Assembly (NCBI GenBank): GCA_039821125.1
Contig: JBCBOR010000003.1
Span: forward strand, 1-64,000
Direction of reading: 5' to 3'
Source: Thermohalobaculum sp039821125
Lineage (GTDB): Bacteria > Pseudomonadota > Alphaproteobacteria > Rhodobacterales > Rhodobacteraceae
DNA length: 64,000 nt
The notes under the pieces were generated by a model. That model did not search any database. It saw only the letters and a program-made list of their open reading frames with translations, and was not told the origin of the DNA. The stretch's first letter is position 1; every line of letters begins with the position of its first letter. Below, one piece after another: positions 17,039 through 25,134 of this stretch. The position numbers and the translations under genes are program-made.

Positions 17039-17739
17039 TGCTGACGGTTACGGGTCTCCACGCCTATTACGGCAAAAGCCACATCCTGCAGGGCGTGGAC
17101 ATGACCGTGGGCGAGGGCGAGATCGTCGCGCTGCTCGGCCGGAACGGGGTTGGGCGGTCAACGACCTGCAAGGCGATCATGGGTGAGGTGCCGCCCGAGG
17201 GATCCGTCCGGTTTCGCGATCACGAGATCGCCGGGCTGAAAGCCTTCGATGTTGCCCGCCGGGGAATTGGCTATGTTCCGGAGAATCGCGACATCTTTCC
17301 GGGCCTGACCACGCGGCAGAATCTGATCCTCGGGCTGAAGCCCGGTCAGCAGGACGGGCAGGGCCGCTGGTCCATGCAGGACATGTTCGATCTCTTTGAG
17401 AACCTTGCCAATCGCGCGGATGTCGAAGCGTCTGTCCTGTCCGGCGGCGAGCAGCAGATGCTGACCATATGCCGGACCCTTATGGGCGACCCGGATTTCA
17501 TCATGATCGACGAGCCGACCGAGGGATTGTCGCCGCAGATGACCGCGAGGGTTGGTGAGCTTCTGCAGGAGATCGCCCGCCGCGGCGTCTCGATCCTGCT
17601 TGTCGAGCAAAAACTGTCGATCGCTCTGCGCATCTCGCATCGGGTCTACGTCATGGGGCACGGGCGGATCGTCTTTGAAGGCACGCCGAGCGAGCTTGAA
17701 GCGCGCGACGATATCCGCAAGGAATGGCTCGAGGTCTGA
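17038..17739 (+). CDS. Liv-type ABC transporter ATPase (LivF-like) with arginine in Walker A
   Basis: A 233-residue LivF-type ATPase with LSGGEQQ signature (134-140), Walker B FIMIDE (154-159) and a normal H-loop region (LLVEQKLSIAL, where LivF proteins have Gln/Lys rather than His). The Walker A motif reads GRNGVGRST (34-42): the phosphate-binding lysine is arginine (R40, codon CGG at 17155-17157). Otherwise the protein is full-length and the gene intact. The start overlaps the LivG stop (TGATG). Similar GRST variants may exist in a LivF subfamily, so this need not be inactivating. Confidence 0.92.
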   Translation: MLTVTGLHAYYGKSHILQGVDMTVGEGEIVALLGRNGVGRSTTCKAIMGEVPPEGSVRFRDHEIAGLKAFDVARRGIGYVPENRDIFPGLTTRQNLILGLKPGQQDGQGRWSMQDMFDLFENLANRADVEASVLSGGEQQMLTICRTLMGDPDFIMIDEPTEGLSPQMTARVGELLQEIARRGVSILLVEQKLSIALRISHRVYVMGHGRIVFEGTPSELEARDDIRKEWLEV

Positions 17740-17760
17740 TCGCAGGTGCTACATCGTGTA

Positions 17761-17786
17761 GGGTGCGTCCGTGACGCACCCTTGCC
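17761..17786. repeat. Dispersed palindromic repeat, copy 2
   Basis: Arms GGGTGCGT / ACGCACCC around CCGTG, followed by TTGCC, matching the copy at 7181-7206 apart from the spacer. It lies between the LivF stop (17739) and the aldolase ribosome-binding site (17800-17808), inside what is probably one operon, so it would be present in the mRNA as a short hairpin. Confidence 0.65.
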
Positions 17787-17810
17787 GACAGAGAACTTCG
17801 GGGGAGGAAT

Positions 17811-18593
17811 ATGATCGATATTCAGAACATCGCGCGGGACAAGCTCGATTCAGGAGAACTGGCCCTCGGGGTCGGTCTGCGGTCGGCCCGTACGGTCGAT
17901 ATCGGACGCGCGATGAAGACCGCCGGGTTCGACTGGCTCTTCATAGACATGGAACACAACACCATGAGCCTCGATGATGCCGCGAACATCTCGGTCGCCG
18001 CCCAGGACGCCGGGATCACGCCCATCGTGCGTGTGCCGGGGGTCGAGCACCACCATGCTGCCAGAGCCCTGGATGGCGGTGCGCAGGGGATCGTGGTGCC
18101 GCATGTCGACGACCTCGAGACCGCCAAGCAGATGGTTCACAACGTGCGCTACGCGCCGATCGGCGGGCGGTCGATGTATGGGGCCCAGCCGCAGGTCGCG
18201 TTCGAAAGCCATCCGCAGGACGACTTGATGGCGGCGTTGAACCGCTCGACATTTTTGGTTCTGATGATCGAAAGTCCGGAAGGCGTTGAAAACGCCGAAG
18301 CCATCGCAGCGCTCGACGGGGTCGATGCACTGCTTGTCGGCACGTCGGATCTGACAGCCGAGATGGGCATTCCAGGCCAGCTCGATCATCCGCGGATCGA
18401 GGCGGCCTATGAGACCGTGATCGCTGCATGCAAGAAGCACGGCAAGCATCCCGGCATGGGCGGCGTCTATGCGCCCGCACTGATGGAAAAGTATATCGGC
18501 ATGGGCATGAGGATGATCCTCGCCGGCTCCGAATTTAGCTTCATGATGTCCGGCGCCACGCAACAGGCGCAGGCGGTGCGCGCGCTGCTCTGA
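17811..18593 (+). CDS. HpcH/HpaI-family aldolase (class II, metal dependent)
   Basis: A 260-residue TIM-barrel aldolase of the HpcH/HpaI/citrate lyase family, which cleaves 2-keto-4-hydroxy acids, typically to pyruvate plus an aldehyde. Catalytic-site residues line up with HpcH: His49 (in IDMEHN), Arg74 (VRVPG), metal ligands Glu154 (MIESPEG) and Asp180 (GTSDLTAEMG). GGGGGAGGA lies just before the ATG. It follows the Liv-type importer and overlaps the hydroxy-acid dehydrogenase gene (TGATG), so it likely acts on the imported compound or a derivative. The exact substrate is unknown. Confidence 0.88.
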   Translation: MIDIQNIARDKLDSGELALGVGLRSARTVDIGRAMKTAGFDWLFIDMEHNTMSLDDAANISVAAQDAGITPIVRVPGVEHHHAARALDGGAQGIVVPHVDDLETAKQMVHNVRYAPIGGRSMYGAQPQVAFESHPQDDLMAALNRSTFLVLMIESPEGVENAEAIAALDGVDALLVGTSDLTAEMGIPGQLDHPRIEAAYETVIAACKKHGKHPGMGGVYAPALMEKYIGMGMRMILAGSEFSFMMSGATQQAQAVRALL

Positions 18594-19765
18594 TGCTGGG
18601 TGAACTGTTTGCCCGCCCGACCGATGATCAGCGGTTCCCGTCGATCGCTGCCATGGAACGGGTGGCCCGGCGCCGCGTCCCGAAGTTTGCTGCAGATTAC
18701 ATGCTGGGCGGCATCGGACGCGAGGTTGGTCTGTCACGCAACGTGAATGACCTCGACCAGATCCGATTTACGCCGCGGTATCTGATTGATCCGATCGAGC
18801 TTGCCCCCGCAACCGAGATCCTGGGCCACAGGTTGCCGCAACCCTTTGCACCGGGGCCGGTCGGCCTCACGGGGCTGATGTGGCCGGACGCCCCGCTGCA
18901 CATCGCGCGCGGGGCCGTGGCGCATGGCATGGCGGTAGGACTGTCGACCTATGCGACCTCGTCGATCGAGGAGATGGGTGCGATTGCAGGCAAGAACCTC
19001 TGGTTCCAGCTCTACCCGATCAAGGATCACGACATCGAGGCGAATCTACTGAAGCGCTTTGCCGAAGTTGGCGGCGAGACCTTGTTTGTCACGGTCGACA
19101 TTCCGGGGCCGACCCGGCGCGAGCGTGACCTTGCCAATGGTTTGTCCGTGCCGCCCCGGCGCGATTGGCGCACATATCTGCAGGCGGCGATGCGTCCGGC
19201 CTGGGCGCTGGAGACACTGCGCAACGGCCTGCCCGAGTTCAAGAATGTCATCCGCTATGCGCCGGGGGATGCCAAGACGCTGACAGCGCTCGAGTTTCTC
19301 GGCGGCATCATGGCGGGCCATGTCGGCCCGGCGGAGATCCGGCGCTATCGCGATCTTTGGCCCGGCAAGCTGGTGCTGAAGGGTGTTCTGGATCTGACCG
19401 ATGTTCGGACCGCGATGGATTGCGGGGTGGATGGGATTGTCGTCTCGAACCATGGGGGGCGGCAACTCGATGCTGCGCCGACAGCGCAGGAGGTGCTGCC
19501 TGCGATCCGTCAGTTGGCAGGCGGGAAGCTCGCGATTTTTGCCGATGGCGGTGTGCGGACCGGTCTCGATATCGCACGTCTGCTTGCCATGGGCGCTGAT
19601 TTCGTCCTGCTGGGCCGTGCCTTGACCGTGGCCGTCGCGGCGATGGGCGCTCGGGGTCCTGAACACGCCCTGAAGATCCTGAAAGAGGAGTTCGAGGGCA
19701 CGCTGCGCCAGATCGGGTGCGCGGATCCGCGCGACCTCGGTCGATATCTGCAGACGGCGCCCTAG
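18593..19765 (+). CDS. FMN-dependent alpha-hydroxy acid dehydrogenase
   Basis: A 390-residue TIM-barrel flavoprotein of the lactate/mandelate dehydrogenase and glycolate oxidase family. It has the active-site signature SNHGGRQLD (285-293, catalytic His287 and Arg290), the FMN-contacting lysine in LVLKGV (263) and the phosphate-binding FADGGVRTGLDIARLLAMGADFV region. It oxidises an (S)-2-hydroxy acid to the 2-oxo acid, passing electrons to oxygen or the respiratory chain. Coupling to the aldolase by a TGATG overlap suggests the two act in sequence: hydroxy acid to keto acid, then retro-aldol cleavage, or the reverse order. Confidence 0.9.
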   Translation: MLGELFARPTDDQRFPSIAAMERVARRRVPKFAADYMLGGIGREVGLSRNVNDLDQIRFTPRYLIDPIELAPATEILGHRLPQPFAPGPVGLTGLMWPDAPLHIARGAVAHGMAVGLSTYATSSIEEMGAIAGKNLWFQLYPIKDHDIEANLLKRFAEVGGETLFVTVDIPGPTRRERDLANGLSVPPRRDWRTYLQAAMRPAWALETLRNGLPEFKNVIRYAPGDAKTLTALEFLGGIMAGHVGPAEIRRYRDLWPGKLVLKGVLDLTDVRTAMDCGVDGIVVSNHGGRQLDAAPTAQEVLPAIRQLAGGKLAIFADGGVRTGLDIARLLAMGADFVLLGRALTVAVAAMGARGPEHALKILKEEFEGTLRQIGCADPRDLGRYLQTAP

Positions 19766-19856
19766 CCGCGGGACAAGCACATTCGCCGCTGCTGCCCGCT
19801 GGCCTTGGCTTGCCGCCCCGTGCTAAGCCGCGGCGACAGTCACAACAGGCCAGTGC

Positions 19857-21653
19857 ATGACCCGAGAAATCATAGAGTCCCGCGGCGTCCAGATCCCCTT
19901 TTACCCCGAGGTCATGACCCCGCCGATCGAGCGCCCGTTGCGCAAGGGCCGCTATGAGGGGGGCGAATGCCTCGCCGTCGAAATCGTGGTCGGTCGGGGA
20001 GACAGGGTTCTGGAACTCGGCACGGGGATCGGCCTTGTGTCGACCAAAGCGGCAATGGCTGAGGGTGTCGAGCGGGTTCTGACCTTCGAGGCCAATCCCA
20101 GCCTGATCCCGGTGATCCGCGAGATCCACCACTTGAACGGTGTTGCGGATCGAATCGAGGTTGTGAACGGTCTTGTCACGCGCGGAGAGGCACCGGAGAC
20201 GCTTCCGTTCTACAGGCGCGGCGATTTCTGGGCATCGTCACTGTCACCGGACGCCGGTGCTTACGTGGACCAGGTCGACGTCGCTACGCATGACTTTGAC
20301 GCGGTTCTTGCGGATCTGAAGCCAACGGTCGTCGTTTGCGATATCGAGGGTGCTGAGCTTGATCTCTTTGATGGCGCGGATCTCGCCTCCGCGCGCTTCG
20401 TGATCATGGAGATCCATCCGAAGGTTTATGGCGCTGAAGGCGTGCGGCGGATCTTCGACAACATGTCCGCGAAGGGGTTCGGCTACTCACCGAAGGTGTC
20501 GCGCGGCGGAACGGTCGTGACGTTTGAACGGGTCGGCCCGCCGCGTGTCGAGGCGATCAGCACGTTCGTCCCGTCGCCGATGGCCACGCCAGTTGCGGAC
20601 AGCGCAGAGCGGTCGCCCGCCACGACGGCAGGTCCGCGTGTCCTGATCCCGACCTGCATGAAGAACGAAGGCCCGTATATTCTCGAGTGGATCGCCTATC
20701 ACCGCGCCATCGGTGTCACAGATTTCGTGATCTTCAGCAATGACTGCACAGACGGAACCGATCTTCTGCTCGACCGTCTCGATGATCTCGGCGTGATCCA
20801 GCACCTCCCGAACCCGGCGCTCTCGGTGAACTCGCCTCATTTCCAGCCGATTGCGCTCACCTATGTGCCGCATCTCAGAGCGTTTCGTGAGGCGGACTAC
20901 GTCATATCGATGGACGTGGACGAGTTTCTGAACATCCGCGTCGGCGATGGGACGATATCCGCTTTGCTTGATGCGATCGGAGATGCCGATGCGATCAGTC
21001 TGATGGAATCGATCTTTGCCTGTGACGGGCAGGAGGCCTTCGAAGACGATCTGATGATCCAGCAGTTCACCCGGTGCATGACCTACCATCCCGGAAACCA
21101 TCGGGCGCGTCGCGGCGTGAAGACGCTGGTGCGCCGGGCCTCTGGTCTGACCATCAAGAACCATCGCCCGCTGGAGACCGATCAGGTGTCCTATGACGAG
21201 ATCCGGTGGCTCGATGGGGGCGGCCGTCCGGTACCGGACGCGTTCATGGCCGATGTCGAAAATGGTATGGACTGTCGCGGGCGCTATGATCTGGCGTACC
21301 TCAACCACTATCCGTTACGGTCAATGGAAGGGTTCCTTCTGAAACATGACCGGGGCGATGTCGTCTCTGCCAATCGGCGTGTCACACACCGCTATTGGCG
21401 GACCCGCAACCACCCGGATGTCGAGGACACGTCCCTGCACACCTGGCTGCCGCAGATCCGTGATGGTGTTGCCGCACTGATGGAAGATGCGGAGATCGCC
21501 CGTCTGCATCAGGCCAGCGTCGATTGGCATCGCCAGCGCATCGCCGAGCTGAGGGCAATGCCAGAATATCTCGAATTTCTGGAGGGCCTGAAAGCCATGT
21601 CCGGAGTGACGCCGGACGATGTTGGTGAGGGCACCGAGGTGCCCTCAACCTGA
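19857..21653 (+). CDS. Fusion of a FkbM-family methyltransferase and a glycosyltransferase 2-like domain
   Basis: A 598-residue two-domain protein. Residues about 30-228 form a FkbM-type SAM methyltransferase: SAM loop ELGTGIG (53-59), acidic FEANP (77-81), and CDIEGAE (161-167). After a Pro/Ser/Thr/Ala-rich linker (about 229-258) comes a family-2-like glycosyltransferase (Glyco_tranf_2_4 type) starting VLIPTCMKNEGPYILEWIAYH, with FSNDCTDGTD and a DxD-type motif MDVDEF (352-357). No membrane segments or signal peptide, so a cytoplasmic enzyme, probably for surface polysaccharide decoration. It stands alone between unrelated genes, and the acceptor is unknown. Confidence 0.85.
   Translation: MTREIIESRGVQIPFYPEVMTPPIERPLRKGRYEGGECLAVEIVVGRGDRVLELGTGIGLVSTKAAMAEGVERVLTFEANPSLIPVIREIHHLNGVADRIEVVNGLVTRGEAPETLPFYRRGDFWASSLSPDAGAYVDQVDVATHDFDAVLADLKPTVVVCDIEGAELDLFDGADLASARFVIMEIHPKVYGAEGVRRIFDNMSAKGFGYSPKVSRGGTVVTFERVGPPRVEAISTFVPSPMATPVADSAERSPATTAGPRVLIPTCMKNEGPYILEWIAYHRAIGVTDFVIFSNDCTDGTDLLLDRLDDLGVIQHLPNPALSVNSPHFQPIALTYVPHLRAFREADYVISMDVDEFLNIRVGDGTISALLDAIGDADAISLMESIFACDGQEAFEDDLMIQQFTRCMTYHPGNHRARRGVKTLVRRASGLTIKNHRPLETDQVSYDEIRWLDGGGRPVPDAFMADVENGMDCRGRYDLAYLNHYPLRSMEGFLLKHDRGDVVSANRRVTHRYWRTRNHPDVEDTSLHTWLPQIRDGVAALMEDAEIARLHQASVDWHRQRIAELRAMPEYLEFLEGLKAMSGVTPDDVGEGTEVPST
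21626..21647. terminator. Perfect inverted repeat at the end of the fusion gene
   Basis: Ten-base arms TGAGGGCACC / GGTGCCCTCA with only GA between them, overlapping the last codons of the methyltransferase-glycosyltransferase gene and 4 bases before its stop. It faces a convergent gene ending at 21671. Likely a bidirectional transcription-end hairpin, though no T-run is present. Confidence 0.45.
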
Positions 21654-21670
21654 GGGCCGGTTCTGTCAGA

Positions 21671-22738
21671 TCATTTCGGCAGGTCACCCTGCACACCTTT
21701 CACGAACCAGTCCATGCCCAGCAACATCCCGTCATCGGCGGTGGCACCGGCGGGAATGCGTTCGGTTCCTTCGCGATCGACAATCGGTCCGGTAAACGGA
21801 TGCACCCGACCCGAGCGGACATCGGCCTCGGCTTGTGCGGCCATGACCGCAACGTCATAGGGCATGTTCCAGTAGGGGCTCATGACGACTTCCTCGACAT
21901 CGAGACCGCCCCAATTGTCCGAACTCGCCCAGGTGCCGTCGAGCACTGCCTGGGTTCGTTTGACATAGTAGGGTGCCCAGTTGTCCTCGATCGCGGTGAG
22001 CTGCGCACTCGGTGCGAACTTGTGCATGTTCGAGGCTTGGCCGAAGGCAAGGACGCCGCCGGCGTTCTCCGCCGCTTGCAAGGCTGCCGGGCTGTCGGTG
22101 TGCTGCATGATGATGTCAGCGCCCTGCGCGATCAGCGCCTTGGCGGCGTCGGCTTCCTTGCCGGGATCGTACCACGTGTTCACCCAGACGACCTGAACCT
22201 CGATATCGGGGTTCACCTGCTGCGCGGCGAGCGTCGCGGCGTTGATGCCGCGCACGACTTCGGGGATCGGGAACGAGGCGATATAGCCAATCTTGTTGGT
22301 CTTGGTCATCTTGCCCGCGATCTTCCCGATCACGTGGCGCCCTTCGTAGAAGCGGCCCGAATAGGTCGAGACGTTGTCGGCACGCTTGTAGCCTGTGGCA
22401 TGCTCGAACTTTACGTCGGGAAACTGCTTGGCGACCTTGATCGTCGGGTCCATGAAGCCGAACGATGTCGTGAAGATCAGTCCATGGCCCGAGGCGGCAA
22501 GCTGGCGAATGACGCGTTCCGCATCCGGGCCTTCCTTGACGCTCTCGACAAAGGTTGTCTCGACGCGGTCACCAAACGCGGCCTCGATCGCCAGACGACC
22601 CTGATCGTGCTGATAGGTCCAGCCATGGTCACCGATGGGGCCGACATAGACGAAGCCGACCTTCAGTTCGGGCTCGGCGGCTGCGGGGCCAGCCATCAGG
22701 GCCAGCGCGCTCAGCGCCAGAAAAGTTCTGCGGATCAT
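21671..22738 (-). CDS. BMP-family ABC transporter substrate-binding protein (nucleoside type)
   Basis: A 355-residue binding protein with a signal peptide (MIRRTFLALSALALMAGPAAA) and the Bmp/Med-family opening VGFVYVGPIGDHGWTYQHDQ. The family binds purine nucleosides for import; TTSFGFMDP and the FPDVKFEHATGYK region are typical. GGAGC precedes the start. The gene is followed in the 5' direction by xanthine phosphoribosyltransferase, consistent with purine uptake and salvage. The usual ATPase and permease genes are not in the window. Confidence 0.88.
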   Translation of the reverse strand: MIRRTFLALSALALMAGPAAAEPELKVGFVYVGPIGDHGWTYQHDQGRLAIEAAFGDRVETTFVESVKEGPDAERVIRQLAASGHGLIFTTSFGFMDPTIKVAKQFPDVKFEHATGYKRADNVSTYSGRFYEGRHVIGKIAGKMTKTNKIGYIASFPIPEVVRGINAATLAAQQVNPDIEVQVVWVNTWYDPGKEADAAKALIAQGADIIMQHTDSPAALQAAENAGGVLAFGQASNMHKFAPSAQLTAIEDNWAPYYVKRTQAVLDGTWASSDNWGGLDVEEVVMSPYWNMPYDVAVMAAQAEADVRSGRVHPFTGPIVDREGTERIPAGATADDGMLLGMDWFVKGVQGDLPK

Positions 22739-22802
22739 TCGATGCTCCTATGCCGTTTTGTGGGTGGGTCCCCAGTCTTTTTGTGCGGGTCGTTTCTGTG
22801 GG

Positions 22803-23309
22803 TCACGCGGTGCCGCGATATGGCTCGACATATTGCAGCGCCATGTCCCAGGGGAAGAAGATCCATGTGTCCTGCGACACCTCGGTGATATAGCTGTCGA
22901 CCATCGGCTTACCCTTGGGTTTGGCATAGACGGTCGCGAAATGGGCTTTGGGATAGAGCGCGCGCACCACCTCAAGCGTCCGACCGGAATCGACCAGATC
23001 GTCTATGACCAGAATGCCCTCGCCATCGTTCATCAAGACTGCGTCTGGCGACTTCAGCACCTGCGTATCGGTCTGATCCTGATGGCTGTAGGACTTGACC
23101 GAGATCGTGTCGACGACCCGGATGTTGAGTTCTCGTGCGATAATACAGGCCGGGACCATGCCGCCGCGCGTAATCGCGACCACCGCACGCCACGCCCCGT
23201 TTTCACCCGGTCCCTGATGGTCGAGCCGCCATGCCAGGGCCCGGCTATCGCGGTGCATCTGCTCCCAAGAGACGTGAAACCCCTTCTCGTGTGGGAGCTT
23301 GTCTGTCAT
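22803..23309 (-). CDS. gpt: Xanthine (guanine) phosphoribosyltransferase
   Basis: A 168-residue type I phosphoribosyltransferase that converts xanthine or guanine plus PRPP to the nucleotide. The PRPP-binding motif reads ILVIDDLVDSGRT (99-111), and the N-terminal HVSWEQMHRDSRALAWRL and VAITRGGMVPACIIARELNIR segments match Gpt. It sits 64 bases upstream of the BMP-type binding-protein gene on the same strand, so both probably form one salvage operon. Confidence 0.92.
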   Translation of the reverse strand: MTDKLPHEKGFHVSWEQMHRDSRALAWRLDHQGPGENGAWRAVVAITRGGMVPACIIARELNIRVVDTISVKSYSHQDQTDTQVLKSPDAVLMNDGEGILVIDDLVDSGRTLEVVRALYPKAHFATVYAKPKGKPMVDSYITEVSQDTWIFFPWDMALQYVEPYRGTA

Positions 23310-23386
23310 GGCCCGGTCTCGCGCGTCGTTTCGGCTTTGCCGGTATTCATAGGCGCGGCAAGGCGTGCGGTCGACTCTTTCCTATC

Positions 23387-24055
23387 TCACTGGCCGATCG
23401 CAATTTCCACGGTCATGGCCGAATAGAAGACAAATGTCGCTGCGAGGACGAAGAAGTGCCAGATTGCGTTCTGGAAGGGTAGCCGCGTCCAGACGTGGAA
23501 GATCACGCCCGTCGTGTAGAGGCAGCCGCCGACAATGATCAGCACCATCGTCTCGGTCGCGATGGCGTCGCTTACAGGGCCCGCTGCGAAGACGAATGCC
23601 CAGCCGAGTGCGAGATAGAGTATGACCGACGCGCGCTCCCACCGGTCTGGAGCGATGAGTTTGCCAAGAAGGCCGAGAACGGCGCCCGACCAGACGCCGA
23701 TCAACAGCCATCGCCCGACAGGTCCACCTGCAATGACGGCATATGGCGTGTAAGTGCCTGCGATCTTGACATAAATCGCTGCGTGGTCGAGCCGGCGCAG
23801 CGTCTCGATCAGGAAGGCACTGCGCGCCCGCAGATTGGCCATATTGTAGCCGGCGGACAGACCGAGCATCGCGACCATGGTCACACCATAGATTGCCACT
23901 GCCGCGATCGTCGCCCCGTCGTCACGCCAGACGGCGGCTAGGGTGACCATCACCGGCACAGCAAGAAGGGCTGCGAGCACCCCAACCACATGTATCGTTT
24001 CGTCGGCAACCTGCTCGGCCCAGGATGTCACGCGTTCAACTGCCTTAGCGTCCAT
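23387..24055 (-). CDS. Hemolysin III / PAQR-family membrane protein
   Basis: A 222-residue seven-helix protein of the HlyIII (YqfA/TrhA) family within the PAQR superfamily. Conserved histidines appear in ETIHVVGV (H22), in LDHAAIYVKIAGTYTPY and in HVWTRLPFQNAIWHFFVLAA, the expected metal-site positions. Bacterial members are linked to membrane lipid homeostasis more than to haemolysis. The ATG at 24055 fits the family start. It is on the same strand as gpt with 77 bases between. Confidence 0.87.
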   Translation of the reverse strand: MDAKAVERVTSWAEQVADETIHVVGVLAALLAVPVMVTLAAVWRDDGATIAAVAIYGVTMVAMLGLSAGYNMANLRARSAFLIETLRRLDHAAIYVKIAGTYTPYAVIAGGPVGRWLLIGVWSGAVLGLLGKLIAPDRWERASVILYLALGWAFVFAAGPVSDAIATETMVLIIVGGCLYTTGVIFHVWTRLPFQNAIWHFFVLAATFVFYSAMTVEIAIGQ

Positions 24056-24180
24056 CGCTTTTTCTTACCGCATCGTTCTTTACGGAGCCTTAACCCTAAT
24101 CACTGTCCGTCGCCGGATCACCCTGAATCTTTTCACGTTTTCTAAATCATGTCGCGAAGTGGAATGGCAACAGGTTCTTT

Positions 24181-24196
24181 CTACCGTGCGCGGTAG
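24181..24196. promoter_or_regulatory. Inverted repeat upstream of the histidine kinase gene
   Basis: A perfect 6-bp inverted repeat CTACCG-TGCG-CGGTAG lies 36 bases before the kinase start. It could be an operator or a leader hairpin. The rest of the 177-base gap (24056-24232) is fairly AT-rich and probably holds divergent promoters, but no convincing hexamers were read. Confidence 0.35.
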
Positions 24197-24232
24197 GGCC
24201 AAAGACTGGCTGAGAGGCAGCAAGGATCAAGT

Positions 24233-25024
24233 GTGGTGGGCAAGGTGGCATCCAAGGCTGTAGCGCCAATGCGTTCGCATCCGGTGGATCCGTCCGCACT
24301 GGAGGATGACGTCGAGGCGCGCAAAGCGAATTTCGATCAGATTCTCTACCACATCACACACGATCTGCGCGCATCGATGCGGGCATTCAAGATTGCTCCC
24401 GATTGGATCACCGAGGATCTGAAAAACGCGGGCGTGGCCTGTCCGGCAGATGTCCGCGAAAGCCTCGATCTGCTGAAGGTTCAGGCCGAGTTGGCGGACA
24501 AACTGCTTGTCGATCTGCTGACCTACTCGCGTGTCGGGCGAAGCTCGGGTGCGCCCGCATGGCAGAACCTGCCGGAGCGGGTCGCCGAAGCGGTTTCCGC
24601 TGCGAATGTGCCGAGCATGTTTCTGGTTCATCAATCCATCGACGTGGCCCGGGTTTTTGCGCCCGGAGACGATCTGGTAACGCTCCTGAGCGCACTGGTG
24701 CACAATGCGTGGTGGCATCACGGCTCGGACCACGGTGTCATCGAGATCGAAGCGAGGATGATCGCGGGGCAGGGCGGTCCGGAGCGGGTGCAGATCGCGA
24801 TCACCGATGATGGCGACGGTGTGCCACCGGAGCATCATACGCGAATCTTCGAGATGTTAACCCGCCTGAGGCCGCGCGATCAGCATCCCGGATCCGGTCT
24901 CGGTCTCGCGATAGGGCGCAAGATCGTCACTTATCTCGGCGGCTCGCTGGAGATCTCGCCGGATGTATTATCCGGAGCGCGCTTCGAGGTGACGTTGCCG
25001 CATCCGCAGTCTGTGATCGGGTGA
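24233..25024 (+). CDS. Soluble histidine kinase without a sensor domain
   Basis: A 263-residue kinase made only of a DHp domain and an ATP-binding domain. The H-box reads ILYHITHDLRASMRA (phospho-acceptor His in THD, about residue 43), the N-box LVHNAWWH, the G1 box DDGDGVP and the G2 box GSGLGLAI are all intact. There is no membrane segment, PAS or GAF domain, so the signal must come from a partner. The GTG start at 24233 follows AAGGAT by 5 bases; an ATG at 24269 is an alternative without a ribosome-binding site. The receiver protein at 25135 is the likely partner. Confidence 0.85.
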   Translation: MVGKVASKAVAPMRSHPVDPSALEDDVEARKANFDQILYHITHDLRASMRAFKIAPDWITEDLKNAGVACPADVRESLDLLKVQAELADKLLVDLLTYSRVGRSSGAPAWQNLPERVAEAVSAANVPSMFLVHQSIDVARVFAPGDDLVTLLSALVHNAWWHHGSDHGVIEIEARMIAGQGGPERVQIAITDDGDGVPPEHHTRIFEMLTRLRPRDQHPGSGLGLAIGRKIVTYLGGSLEISPDVLSGARFEVTLPHPQSVIG

Positions 25025-25134
25025 CATGTTTCAGAGAGACGGGGGTCGGTTGGTCGCGCCGCTTTAGCGGAATCTTTACGCACCTTGGGTCAAGTGACGG
25101 TGCTTATCGCAAGGTCCAGAATGGGATTTGAACT

